Of a stretch of 14,386 nt of DNA, positions 5,925 through 14,386 are shown piece by piece (position 1 is the stretch's first letter; each line of letters opens with the position of its first letter). The stretch spans positions 1 through 14,386 of the forward strand of contig JAEWDF010000003.1 in the NCBI GenBank assembly GCA_023390245.1, in the 5' to 3' direction. Made by a program: the position numbers and the translations under genes. The stretch comes from Pseudomonadota bacterium (GTDB taxonomy: Bacteria > Pseudomonadota > Alphaproteobacteria > Caulobacterales > Caulobacteraceae). The notes under the pieces are model-generated. The model searched no databases. It saw nothing but the letters and a program-made list of their open reading frames with translations, and was not told the DNA's origin.

Positions 5925-7175
5925 TCAATGCATGGCCCAGTCGGCGGCGGGCTGGACGAAACCGGCCTCTCCCGTCAGGTCGCCATAGACCATGCACAGG
6001 TCTTCGAACACGCGGTTCCAGGCGAACTGCTCCACCGTCTTGACGCGCGCGGCCTGGCCGATGGCCTCGATATCGCGCTCGAACAGCGCCTCGACGGCCT
6101 CAGCGTAGCGGTCGGGATCGGCTGAATCCGCCAACTGGCCTACGGACGGATCGACCGTTTCGGCGACGCCGCCGGCGTTGATGCCGACGACCGGACGGCC
6201 GCAGGCCATGGCCTCCAGCACGATCAGGCCGAACGGCTCCTTGTCATTGGCATGAACGAAGGCGTCGCAGCTGGCGACGATGCGCGCCACGGCCTTGGGG
6301 TCGCGCTCGTACGGCAGGGCGATGACCCGATCCTCGGCCGGCAGGCCCGCGCCGGCGCCGACCAGCACCAGGTGATAGGGCGCGCCGAGCCGCTGGACCG
6401 CATCGATCAGCACATCGACGTTCTTCTCCCGCGCCGGACGGCCGGCGAAGCACAGCAGGCGGGCGTCGGCGCCCAGGCCCAGTTTCTTCAGCAGCCAGTC
6501 GCGGTCGCGGCGGTCGGGGCGGAAGGTGTCGACCTCGACCCCCAGGGGACGGATCACGATGTCCTTGACCCCGGCCTCCTCCAGCCGTCGGGCGATGAAG
6601 CGGCTGGGCGAGACGACCCGGTCGAACTGGGAGAACAGACGCGCCCAACGCTTCTCGACCGGCTTCTTGGCCCATTCGCCGAAGTGCAGGGCCGCCAGGG
6701 CCGCGGGATCGGAGTGGCAGAAGCCCACCACGGGACAGCCGACGCGTTGGCCGGCCTCCAGCGCCCCCTGCCCCGGCGTATAGGGATCGCCGGCCTCGAT
6801 GATCGACGGTTTCATCGCCGCGACCCAGGCGCTCCACCGCTTGACGGAACTGGGCCAGCGATAGCCGTCTCCGAACGGCAGCTTGGCGGCGCGGATATGG
6901 GTGACGCCGTCGCGGCCCGCCTTGTGGCGCGCCCCCGGCACCACCAGGGAATGGGAGACACCCGGCCGATTCGCTTCCAGCCACGCCTTCTTCGACAGGA
7001 TGTAGCGCTTCACGCCGCCGGAACGCGGCGCATAGAGCATGGTCGTGTCGACCAGCCTCGGACGCCCCTCGGCCGCGAAGCCGCGCAGGGCCCGCAGGGT
7101 TTCGGCCACTTCCACGTCCAGGCCCGGGATCAAGCGGATTTCGCTTTCCTGGACCTCAAGGTCGCTCATGCTCAT
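5925..7175 (-). CDS. GT4-family glycosyltransferase (GT-B fold)
   Basis: This 416-residue retaining glycosyltransferase moves a sugar from a nucleotide-sugar donor to an unknown acceptor. The N-terminal acceptor domain has GGVKRYILSKKAW (53-65), and RVVSPSRFIARRLEEAGV (186-203) follows. The donor domain has CFAGRPAREKNVDVLIDAV (242-260), with Arg246 and Lys251 placed for the donor phosphates, and the EX7E motif EPFGLIVLE (313-321), followed by AMACGRPVVG. No membrane segment or signal is present, so it is cytoplasmic or peripheral. The start at 7175 (MSMSDLEV) is a choice. In-frame ATGs at 7223 and 7256 are possible, though only the N-terminal extension changes. The Shine-Dalgarno (GAAGAGA) is weak. 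It is divergent from the autotransporter across 287 bases. Neighbouring genes give no polysaccharide cluster, so the product is unknown. Confidence 0.9.
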   Translation of the reverse strand: MSMSDLEVQESEIRLIPGLDVEVAETLRALRGFAAEGRPRLVDTTMLYAPRSGGVKRYILSKKAWLEANRPGVSHSLVVPGARHKAGRDGVTHIRAAKLPFGDGYRWPSSVKRWSAWVAAMKPSIIEAGDPYTPGQGALEAGQRVGCPVVGFCHSDPAALAALHFGEWAKKPVEKRWARLFSQFDRVVSPSRFIARRLEEAGVKDIVIRPLGVEVDTFRPDRRDRDWLLKKLGLGADARLLCFAGRPAREKNVDVLIDAVQRLGAPYHLVLVGAGAGLPAEDRVIALPYERDPKAVARIVASCDAFVHANDKEPFGLIVLEAMACGRPVVGINAGGVAETVDPSVGQLADSADPDRYAEAVEALFERDIEAIGQAARVKTVEQFAWNRVFEDLCMVYGDLTGEAGFVQPAADWAMH

Positions 7176-7462
7176 GGGTGTTGTCTCTTCGGGTCCGGGA
7201 TCCCGAACGTCGGGCGCGGCCATCTGGATGCGTCGCCGCGTTACGGGCTTGACCATGTCCCGCCGTAGACCCACGCCCGGCAAAGCTCAAGAGGTCGGCG
7301 AAAATCGATCCGGGGACGGCGGTATCCGGCATGGATAACGCCGCTCTAGTAAGGCCCGCGCCTTGCATTCGCCTCAAATTCGATAAAGTTGGGGAAGGCT
7401 GGCGCGGACCCTGCTATGGGGTTCCCCACTGTGAGCGCGTGACCACCAGGGGTTTCTTCCGA

Positions 7463-10400
7463 ATGCGTAAACTGCTCGCGACCGCCGTGGCGATCGCCCC
7501 CTTGCTGGCCGCCGCAGGCGCCCAGGCCGAAATCACCATTTCCGACGGACGCACAACGCCGATCCGCACCGCCAACGCGACCGGCAGCGCCGCCGATGAC
7601 GTGGTCATCAAGAGCGGCGGCAGCATCACCCTGACCAGCGGCGCGGCGATCACGCTGGATTCCAGCAACGACGTCACCATCGACAATGGCGGCAAGATCG
7701 TAATGGAGCACGCCGCCGACGGCGCCACGGGCGTCCTGGCCAACGGCGGCAACACCGGCGACGTGACCGTCAACGGCGCGATCACCATCACCGACGCGCT
7801 CGACAGCGGCGACTACAAGGACACCGACAACGACGGCGACCTGGACGGCCCGTTCGCCGACGGCACGGGTCGGTACGGCGTGCGGGTCGCCGGCGCGACG
7901 CCGCTGGTCGGCGACGTCAAGGTCGGCTCAGGCGGCGCCATCGCGGTCGAGGGCAACGAGAGCTACGGTCTTTCGGTCGAGGCCCCGCTGGATGGTTCGA
8001 TCCAGAGCCTGGGCTCGATCAATGTGCGCGGTGACGATACCTATGGCGTGCGCGTGACCGGCGACGTCAGCGGCGACATCCAACTGGCCGGCACGGTGCA
8101 GGCCCTGGGCGAAAACGCCACCGGCGTATCGCTGGAAGGCGATGTCGACGGCGCGGTGACCGTGCATTCGGCCGTCACCGTGACCGGCTATCGCTACACC
8201 ACGCCTCCGTCGGCGACACCGTCCACGGGACAGGTGAAGGACGAATACCTCTATCTGGAGGATCTCGACGCCGACGACCTGTTGCAGGGCGGACCGGCGA
8301 TGTCGGTGGCCGGCAATGTCGCTGGCGGCGTCGTGCTCGATCGCGGCCCGACCTACGGCAGCGGCGGGGCCGATGGCGACGATGACGGCGACGGCGTCAA
8401 GAACGGCGACGAGGACGACGACGGCGACGGCGTCAAGAACAGCGAGGACCCCGACCGCGACGGCGACGGCATTTCTGACGCCAGCGAGACCACGGCCAGC
8501 CTGACCTCCTACGGCTCCGCGCCCGCGCTGCAGATCGGGTCAGCAAGCCAGGCGGTGACCCTGGGCGCCGTTGGCGACGCGGCGGACAACGAGGACTATG
8601 GCCTCATCAACCGCGGGACCATCCAGGCCGCCGGGCTCTATGCCGATCACGACGCGACCGCCCTGCGGATCGGCGTGGATGGCGGCCAGGGGGTGACGAT
8701 CGAGGGCGGGGTCCGCAACGAGGGCACCATCTCCGCCACGGCCAAGGAAGGCGCCGCCACCGCGGTCGCCGTCAACGCCGGCGCGTCGGCGCCCGCCTTG
8801 GTCAACACCGGCTCCATCCAGGCCGCCGCGTCGGGCGACGACGCCCATGTGGCCGCCGGCGTCCTGGTCGGCCAGGGCGCGACGCTGGGCCGTCTTGAGA
8901 ACGCCGGCACGATCACCGCCAGCTTCACGGGCAACCACGGCGACGCCGTCGCCATCCGCGACCTGTCCGGTTCGCTGACGACCGTGGTGAACACCGGCGC
9001 GATCGGCGCGGGCCTGACCAAGAACACCGCCGACGACAGCGCAGTGGATGGGCGTCGGATCGCCATGGACCTTTCGGCCAACACCAGCGGCGTCTCCATC
9101 CGCCAGTTCGGCGTGGTCGACGAGGATGTCGAGGAGGAGAACGATTCGGACGGCGACGGCGTGCCGAACAGCGCCGAGCCGGCCATCGTCGGCGACATCC
9201 TGCTCGGTTCAGGCGCCGATGTCGTCAGCATCGAGAACGGCACGGTGGTCGGTGCGATCGCCTTCGGCGACGGGGCGGACTCGCTGACCATCACGGGCGG
9301 CGCCGTGGTCTCGGGCGCCATTTCCGACACCGACGGCCTGCTGGACATCGACGTGGCGAACGGCACCCTGGTCGCGGGCCAGAAGGGACTGACCGACATC
9401 ACCAGCCTGAACGTGGGCGGCGACAGCACCCTGGTGCTGAACATCGATCCCGAGTCGGGCACGCAGGGCGGCTTCAACGTCTCAGGCGCGGCCACCCTCG
9501 CCGACGGGGCGCAGCTGGGCGTGCGCTTCTCCTCGCTGCTGGACGAGCCCGAACGCTTCACCGTCATCAGCGCGGGAACCCTGAATGTCGGCGACATCGA
9601 CCAGTCGCTGCTGCAGGACAACGCGCCCTACCTGTATGTGGTGGAGGCCGATGTCGATACGGCCGCCAACGAGGTCTATATCGACGCCCGCCGCCGCACC
9701 GCCGACGAAGCGGGCATGATCAAGGTCGAGGCGTCGGCCTACGACGCCGTCTATGCGGCGCTGGGCGCCAACGAGACGCTGCGCGACCTGTTCCTGAGCC
9801 AGACCGGCCGCGACGGCTTCTTCGACGCCTATGAGCAGATGTTGCCGGACCACTCGGGCGGCCCGCTGATGTCGCTGTCGGCCGGGGTCGATGCGGTGAC
9901 GCGGGCCCTGACCGGTCGCAACGCCACGGCCAAGCCGGGCGAGACCAGCGCCTGGGTGCAGGAGATCAACTTCTACGCCGACAAGGACAAGACCGAATCC
10001 TACGGCTTCCGCTCCGAGGGCTTCGGCGTCGCGGGCGGCGTCGAGAAGGGCACCAATCTGGGCGCGGTCGGCCTGTCGGTCGCCTTCACCTCCTCGGACA
10101 TCGAGGACCCGGAGGCGGAGGCCGAGGAAGTCCTGTCGGCCAACCTGCTGGAGCTGGGCCTCTACTGGCGCGCCCAGGGGCAGTACTGGACGACCTGGGC
10201 GCGGGCGGCCGGCGGCTACGCCAGCTTCAGCGCCGATCGTTCGCTGGTGGCCAGCGGGGTCTATCTGAATAATAAGTCGGACTGGCACGGCTGGACGGCC
10301 GCGGCGGCGGCCGGCGCGTCGTATGAGCGGACCTCAGGCAAGTGGAACTTCCGTCCGGAAATCTACGCCGAATACTTCCGCCTGTCGGAAGGCGCCCGCG

Positions 10401-10765
10401 ACGAAAGCGGCGGCGGCGACGGCTTCGACCTGAGCATCGACGAGCGCGACAGCCACATCTTCTCGGCCGTGGCGGCGATGAATATCGGCTACGGCTTCGG
10501 CCGCAACGGCTGGCTGCGGCCGGAACTGCGGATCGGCTACCGCCAGAACCTGTCGGTCGACGCGGGCGAGACCATCGCGCGGTTCCGCAGCGGCGGGCCG
10601 GACTTCATCCTGACGCCGGACGCCATCGAAGGCGGCGGACCGATCCTCGGCTTCCGCCTGAACTTCGGCAACGAGTTGGGCATGCTGGCGATCACGGGCG
10701 ACGCGGAGCTGCTGGAGGATTACGTCCGCTATTCGCTGCTGCTGCGGGCCAGCTTCCGCTTCTGA
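7463..10765 (+). CDS. Autotransporter (type Va) with beta-helix passenger and calcium-loop inserts
   Basis: This is a 1100-residue outer-membrane autotransporter. Residues 1-22 are a Sec signal peptide (MRKLLATAVAIAPLLAAAGAQA). The passenger has two repeat sets. Units of about 26 residues at 136-242 contain YGVRV, YGLSV, YGVRV and TGVSL. A second set carries NxGxIxA (NRGTIQA, NEGTISA, NTGSIQA, NAGTITA, NTGAIGA) at 383, 419, 448, 480 and 510. Both fit a right-handed beta-helix. Acidic loops resembling thrombospondin type 3/EF-hand calcium sites interrupt it at 120-128 (DTDNDGDLD), 304-339 (three copies around DGDG) and 561-572. The C-terminal barrel spans about 830-1100 and ends in Phe (LLRASFRF), the outer-membrane insertion signal. 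No protease, lipase or adhesin motif is visible, so the passenger's role is unknown. The start at 7463 fits the signal peptide and has AGGGG 10 bases upstream. An in-frame ATG at 7331 would mask the signal. Confidence 0.92.
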   Translation: MRKLLATAVAIAPLLAAAGAQAEITISDGRTTPIRTANATGSAADDVVIKSGGSITLTSGAAITLDSSNDVTIDNGGKIVMEHAADGATGVLANGGNTGDVTVNGAITITDALDSGDYKDTDNDGDLDGPFADGTGRYGVRVAGATPLVGDVKVGSGGAIAVEGNESYGLSVEAPLDGSIQSLGSINVRGDDTYGVRVTGDVSGDIQLAGTVQALGENATGVSLEGDVDGAVTVHSAVTVTGYRYTTPPSATPSTGQVKDEYLYLEDLDADDLLQGGPAMSVAGNVAGGVVLDRGPTYGSGGADGDDDGDGVKNGDEDDDGDGVKNSEDPDRDGDGISDASETTASLTSYGSAPALQIGSASQAVTLGAVGDAADNEDYGLINRGTIQAAGLYADHDATALRIGVDGGQGVTIEGGVRNEGTISATAKEGAATAVAVNAGASAPALVNTGSIQAAASGDDAHVAAGVLVGQGATLGRLENAGTITASFTGNHGDAVAIRDLSGSLTTVVNTGAIGAGLTKNTADDSAVDGRRIAMDLSANTSGVSIRQFGVVDEDVEEENDSDGDGVPNSAEPAIVGDILLGSGADVVSIENGTVVGAIAFGDGADSLTITGGAVVSGAISDTDGLLDIDVANGTLVAGQKGLTDITSLNVGGDSTLVLNIDPESGTQGGFNVSGAATLADGAQLGVRFSSLLDEPERFTVISAGTLNVGDIDQSLLQDNAPYLYVVEADVDTAANEVYIDARRRTADEAGMIKVEASAYDAVYAALGANETLRDLFLSQTGRDGFFDAYEQMLPDHSGGPLMSLSAGVDAVTRALTGRNATAKPGETSAWVQEINFYADKDKTESYGFRSEGFGVAGGVEKGTNLGAVGLSVAFTSSDIEDPEAEAEEVLSANLLELGLYWRAQGQYWTTWARAAGGYASFSADRSLVASGVYLNNKSDWHGWTAAAAAGASYERTSGKWNFRPEIYAEYFRLSEGARDESGGGDGFDLSIDERDSHIFSAVAAMNIGYGFGRNGWLRPELRIGYRQNLSVDAGETIARFRSGGPDFILTPDAIEGGGPILGFRLNFGNELGMLAITGDAELLEDYVRYSLLLRASFRF
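8384..8440 (+). repeat. Two copies of a 21-base repeat encoding calcium-loop residues
   Basis: A 21-base unit coding for DGDGVKN occurs identically at 8384-8404 and 8420-8440, 36 bases (12 codons) apart, inside the autotransporter. A third, degenerate copy (DRDGDGIS) follows. The identity at base level suggests recent duplication of a 12-residue acidic loop. Confidence 0.75.
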
Positions 10766-10789
10766 TCGAAGCGATTAGCGGAAAAAGTC

Positions 10790-10821
10790 AAAGGGCCGCC
10801 GGAGCGATCCGGCGGCCCTTT
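10790..10821. terminator. Bidirectional terminator for the autotransporter and tRNA-Val
   Basis: A perfect 14-base-pair stem (10790-10803 with 10808-10821) closes on the tetraloop GCGA. Rightward it follows the autotransporter stop by 24 bases and ends in CCCTTT. Leftward it starts 7 bases past the tRNA-Val CCA and is followed by TTTGACTTTTT, a good T-tract. It should work best for the leftward tRNA transcript. Confidence 0.85.
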
Positions 10822-10828
10822 CGAGTCC

Positions 10829-10905
10829 TGGTGGGCGGCGACGGGTTCGAACCGCCGACCCTCTCGGTGTAAACGAGATGCTCTGACCAGCTGAGCTAGC
10901 CGCCC
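10829..10905 (-). tRNA. tRNA-Val (anticodon TAC)
   Basis: A complete 77-base cloverleaf with encoded CCA folds as follows: acceptor GGGCGGC/GCCGCCC, D-arm GCTC/GAGC, anticodon stem TCTCG/CGAGA with loop TTTACAC (anticodon TAC, reading GTA and probably other GTN codons), a 5-base variable loop, and T-arm with loop TTCGAAC (one G-U pair in the stem). The discriminator base is A. It starts 32 bases after the hupB stop on the same strand, so it may be partly cotranscribed with hupB, and it ends just before a terminator. Confidence 0.97.
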
Positions 10906-10937
10906 CACAGGCGAGCGGGCTTCATGCCCTCCCCGCC

Positions 10938-11213
10938 CTATCCGTTCAAGGCGCTTTTCAGACCTTCGCCGGGACGGAAGCGCGCGGTGCGGCTGGCGGG
11001 CCGGGCGATGGCCTCTCCGGTCTGGGGATTGCGGGCGACGCCGGCCTTGCGGTCGACGGCGACGAAGCTGCCGAAACCGATCAGCTTGACGTCGCTGCCC
11101 TGCGACAGGGCCTCGGTCACCCCGTCGGTGAAGGCCTCCAGGGCGGCGCGGGCCTGGTCGCGGCTGATGTCGGCCGCCTGGGCCATGCGGCCGACCAGTT
11201 CCATCTTCGTCAT
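10938..11213 (-). CDS. hupB: HU-family nucleoid DNA-binding protein
   Basis: This 91-residue histone-like protein is a dimer that bends and compacts DNA in the nucleoid. The fold is complete: the helical N-terminal half (MTKMELVGRMAQAADISRDQ to AFTDGVTEALSQG), the GFGSFVAVDRKAG turn and strand (46-58), the minor-groove-binding arm around ARNPQTGEAIARP (60-72) with the conserved RNPQTG, and the C-terminal FRPGEGLKSALNG. The start is ATG at 11213, with GGGGAGGA immediately upstream. An internal Met4 is possible but less well placed. It has its own promoter (11237-11265) right after the lon terminator, and tRNA-Val follows it on the same strand. Confidence 0.95.
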   Translation of the reverse strand: MTKMELVGRMAQAADISRDQARAALEAFTDGVTEALSQGSDVKLIGFGSFVAVDRKAGVARNPQTGEAIARPASRTARFRPGEGLKSALNG

Positions 11214-11236
11214 GCGGTCCTCCCCAAAAGCGAATC

Positions 11237-11265
11237 ACTAAAGGGCGGATCGCCGCTCGCGTCAA
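11237..11265 (-). promoter_or_regulatory. Promoter of hupB
   Basis: Read leftward, TTGACG (11265-11260) and TTTAGT (11242-11237) are separated by exactly 17 bases. This gives a good housekeeping-type promoter, with transcription starting near 11230 and a leader of about 17 bases containing the hupB Shine-Dalgarno. Its -35 box abuts the T-rich tail of the lon terminator. Confidence 0.65.
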
Positions 11266-11271
11266 AAGCGA

Positions 11272-11303
11272 AAACGCGCCCGGGATGGTTACCGGGCGCG
11301 TTT
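11272..11303 (-). terminator. Intrinsic terminator of lon
   Basis: A perfect 12-base-pair stem (AAACGCGCCCGG at 11272-11283, complement at 11292-11303) with an 8-base loop lies 21 bases past the lon stop. In the leftward direction it is followed by TTTTCGCTTTT-type sequence, so it has the expected T-tract. hupB's promoter begins within that tail. Confidence 0.85.
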
Positions 11304-11324
11304 CGTCTCAAACCGGCCGCAGGG

Positions 11325-13724
<2,400 letters not shown>

Positions 13725-13839
13725 GATGCACATACTCCAGGGCCCTTGATGATCGCCGGCCCGCCGCGACGCCCGCCCCGTCGCGAAATGCGGGGGCGGT
13801 TCGACACGGCCCGTCGATTCCGACGGCGTTCGGGTGAGT

Positions 13840-13867
13840 ATGTGGTTCGGACGGCGCCGGGTTCAAG
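13840..13867 (-). promoter_or_regulatory. Candidate sigma-32 (heat-shock) promoter of lon
   Basis: Read leftward, CTTGAA (13867-13862) is followed after 16 bases by CCACAT (13845-13840). The sigma-32 consensus is CTTGAAA and CCCCATnT with about 13-15 bases between, so the core bases match and the spacing is about one base long. It overlaps the stop of the upstream small gene and leaves a leader of about 110 bases before lon. Heat-shock control of lon is established in related bacteria. The site here is an inference. Confidence 0.45.
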
Positions 13868-14111
13868 CGTCGCCGGGCAACGGCCCACATGTGCTTGCGG
13901 CGCAGACGGTGAAGACGCCCTCCGGCTCCAGGCCGAGCCGGCGGCGCTCGTCCCGGGCGCGCTTGCGGGCGATGACGAGGTCCAGCCTCTGCAGTTCGCG
14001 CCAGAGCTGCCGACGCAGCCGGGCGTCCTCGGCCTCCTCCTCGGGGGTTTGGCGCGGCGGTGGCGGCAGGCCGCGACCGGGCCGGGGGCGGCGGGACTTG
14101 GGGTTGGCCAT
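13863..14111 (-). CDS. Small basic protein of unknown function
   Basis: I do not recognise this 82-residue product. A Pro/Arg-rich N-terminus (about 1-22, PKSRRPRPGRGLPPPPRQ) is followed by one long, highly charged predicted helix (about 23-60) rich in Glu, Arg and Leu. The short tail FTVCAASTCGPLP contains Cys70 and Cys75. No signal or membrane segment is present. The ATG at 14111 has AGGAG 6 bases upstream, which favours it over the ATG at 14132. The gene precedes lon on the same strand, 138 bases away, and its end overlaps the proposed lon heat-shock promoter. Length, charge and context do not suggest a function. It could bind nucleic acid, but that is a guess from charge only. Confidence 0.6.
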   Translation of the reverse strand: MANPKSRRPRPGRGLPPPPRQTPEEEAEDARLRRQLWRELQRLDLVIARKRARDERRRLGLEPEGVFTVCAASTCGPLPGDA

Positions 14112-14386
14112 GGGGTGCTCCTGTCCAGGCATGGGTGTTCGTCCCCGTCCTTTCGGGCGGAGTTGAGGAGGGCTGGGCGGAGCGCCGGGCGTTCGCCCGG
14201 AGATCGTGTGTGATGTTACCGTTTCGACGAAGGTCCGACGCTCCGCGCGGAGGATTGTTCTGCAAGCTCGGGGCGTCGAGTGGTGGCGGTCTTATCGCCT
14301 AACCCCATAAGCCTGCGACGGGCCGGCGGCTCCTGCGAGAACCGTCCGGGTTCGGCCGAGTATCCCCCTCGACCCTCCAGGCGCTC
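14112..14386. other. Terminal non-coding stretch with two palindromes
   Basis: No convincing gene is seen on either strand. CCGGGC (14185-14190)/GCCCGG (14195-14200) forms a small hairpin with a GTTC loop. CTCCGCGCGGAG (14241-14252) is a perfect 12-base palindrome. The stretch must contain the promoter of the small leftward gene ending at 13863, but no clear -35/-10 pair stands out. It may also be the 3' or 5' flank of a gene beyond the window. Confidence 0.5.

Noticed and set aside
7331..7462. Longer start for the autotransporter at 7331
   Set aside because: It would add 44 residues ahead of a clean Sec signal peptide, which starts at 7463 with its own Shine-Dalgarno.
8372..8488. Acidic GAC/GGC-rich stretch as a CRISPR-like or non-coding tandem repeat
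   Set aside because: The repeats keep the reading frame with a 12-codon period and encode calcium-type loops in the autotransporter.
14270..14386. Possible tRNA or other structured RNA near the window end, around GGGTTCGGCCGAG
   Set aside because: The T-loop-like GTTCGG lacks the conserved TTCGA pattern and no acceptor or anticodon arm can be folded around it.

Overview
The window looks like chromosomal DNA of an alphaproteobacterium of the Caulobacteraceae, most likely Brevundimonas or a close relative. The evidence is very high GC, an alpha-type SspB adaptor, a tmRNA tag of the alphaproteobacterial ANDNFA type read from an RNA that appears to be the coding piece of a two-piece tmRNA, a 799-residue Lon with its Ser-Lys dyad at 674/717, and the order lon-HU-tRNA-Val. 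Genus is inferred, not proven. No phage, transposase, integron or CRISPR array is visible.

Layout. The window opens inside tmRNA (ssrA, + strand, 1 to about 150), which has no protein-length frame and is recognised from its tag reading frame at 65-106. A leftward Asp-box glycoside hydrolase/sialidase-like gene with a Tat-type signal and a TTG start follows (202-1293). It is divergent from sspB (1441-1911). Converging on sspB, with only 3 bases between the stops, is a leftward three-gene unit: vapB antitoxin, vapC PIN toxin and a RusA-like resolvase (2941 down to 1915). Its genes overlap by 1 and 3-4 bases and it is headed by a palindromic operator. A lipoprotein cyclophilin (2993-3610) is divergent from fumC (3688-5079). 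Facing fumC are a frameshifted yccF (5140-5525) and a DUF2171 gene (5614-5850), each side ending in a hairpin. A GT4 glycosyltransferase (5925-7175) is divergent from a 1100-residue autotransporter (7463-10765). A hairpin at 10790-10821 serves both the autotransporter and the leftward tRNA-Val. Upstream of the tRNA lie hupB, lon and a small basic unknown ORF, all leftward. The last 275 bases hold no recognisable gene.

How the genes fit together. The strongest theme is protein quality control. tmRNA adds a degradation tag to proteins on stalled ribosomes, SspB carries such tagged proteins to ClpXP, and Lon is a second major ATP-dependent protease. ssrA and sspB lie about 1.3 kb apart on the same strand, separated by the inverted sialidase-like gene. 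The cyclophilin lipoprotein and the autotransporter belong to the cell envelope. Fumarase, HU and tRNA-Val are housekeeping.

The items most worth a second look are the tmRNA tag variant at the window edge, the single-base frameshift in yccF, the vapBC-rusA translationally coupled operon with its operator, and the autotransporter passenger, which mixes beta-helix repeats with acidic calcium-loop inserts. I found nothing that convincingly amounts to a wholly new system.
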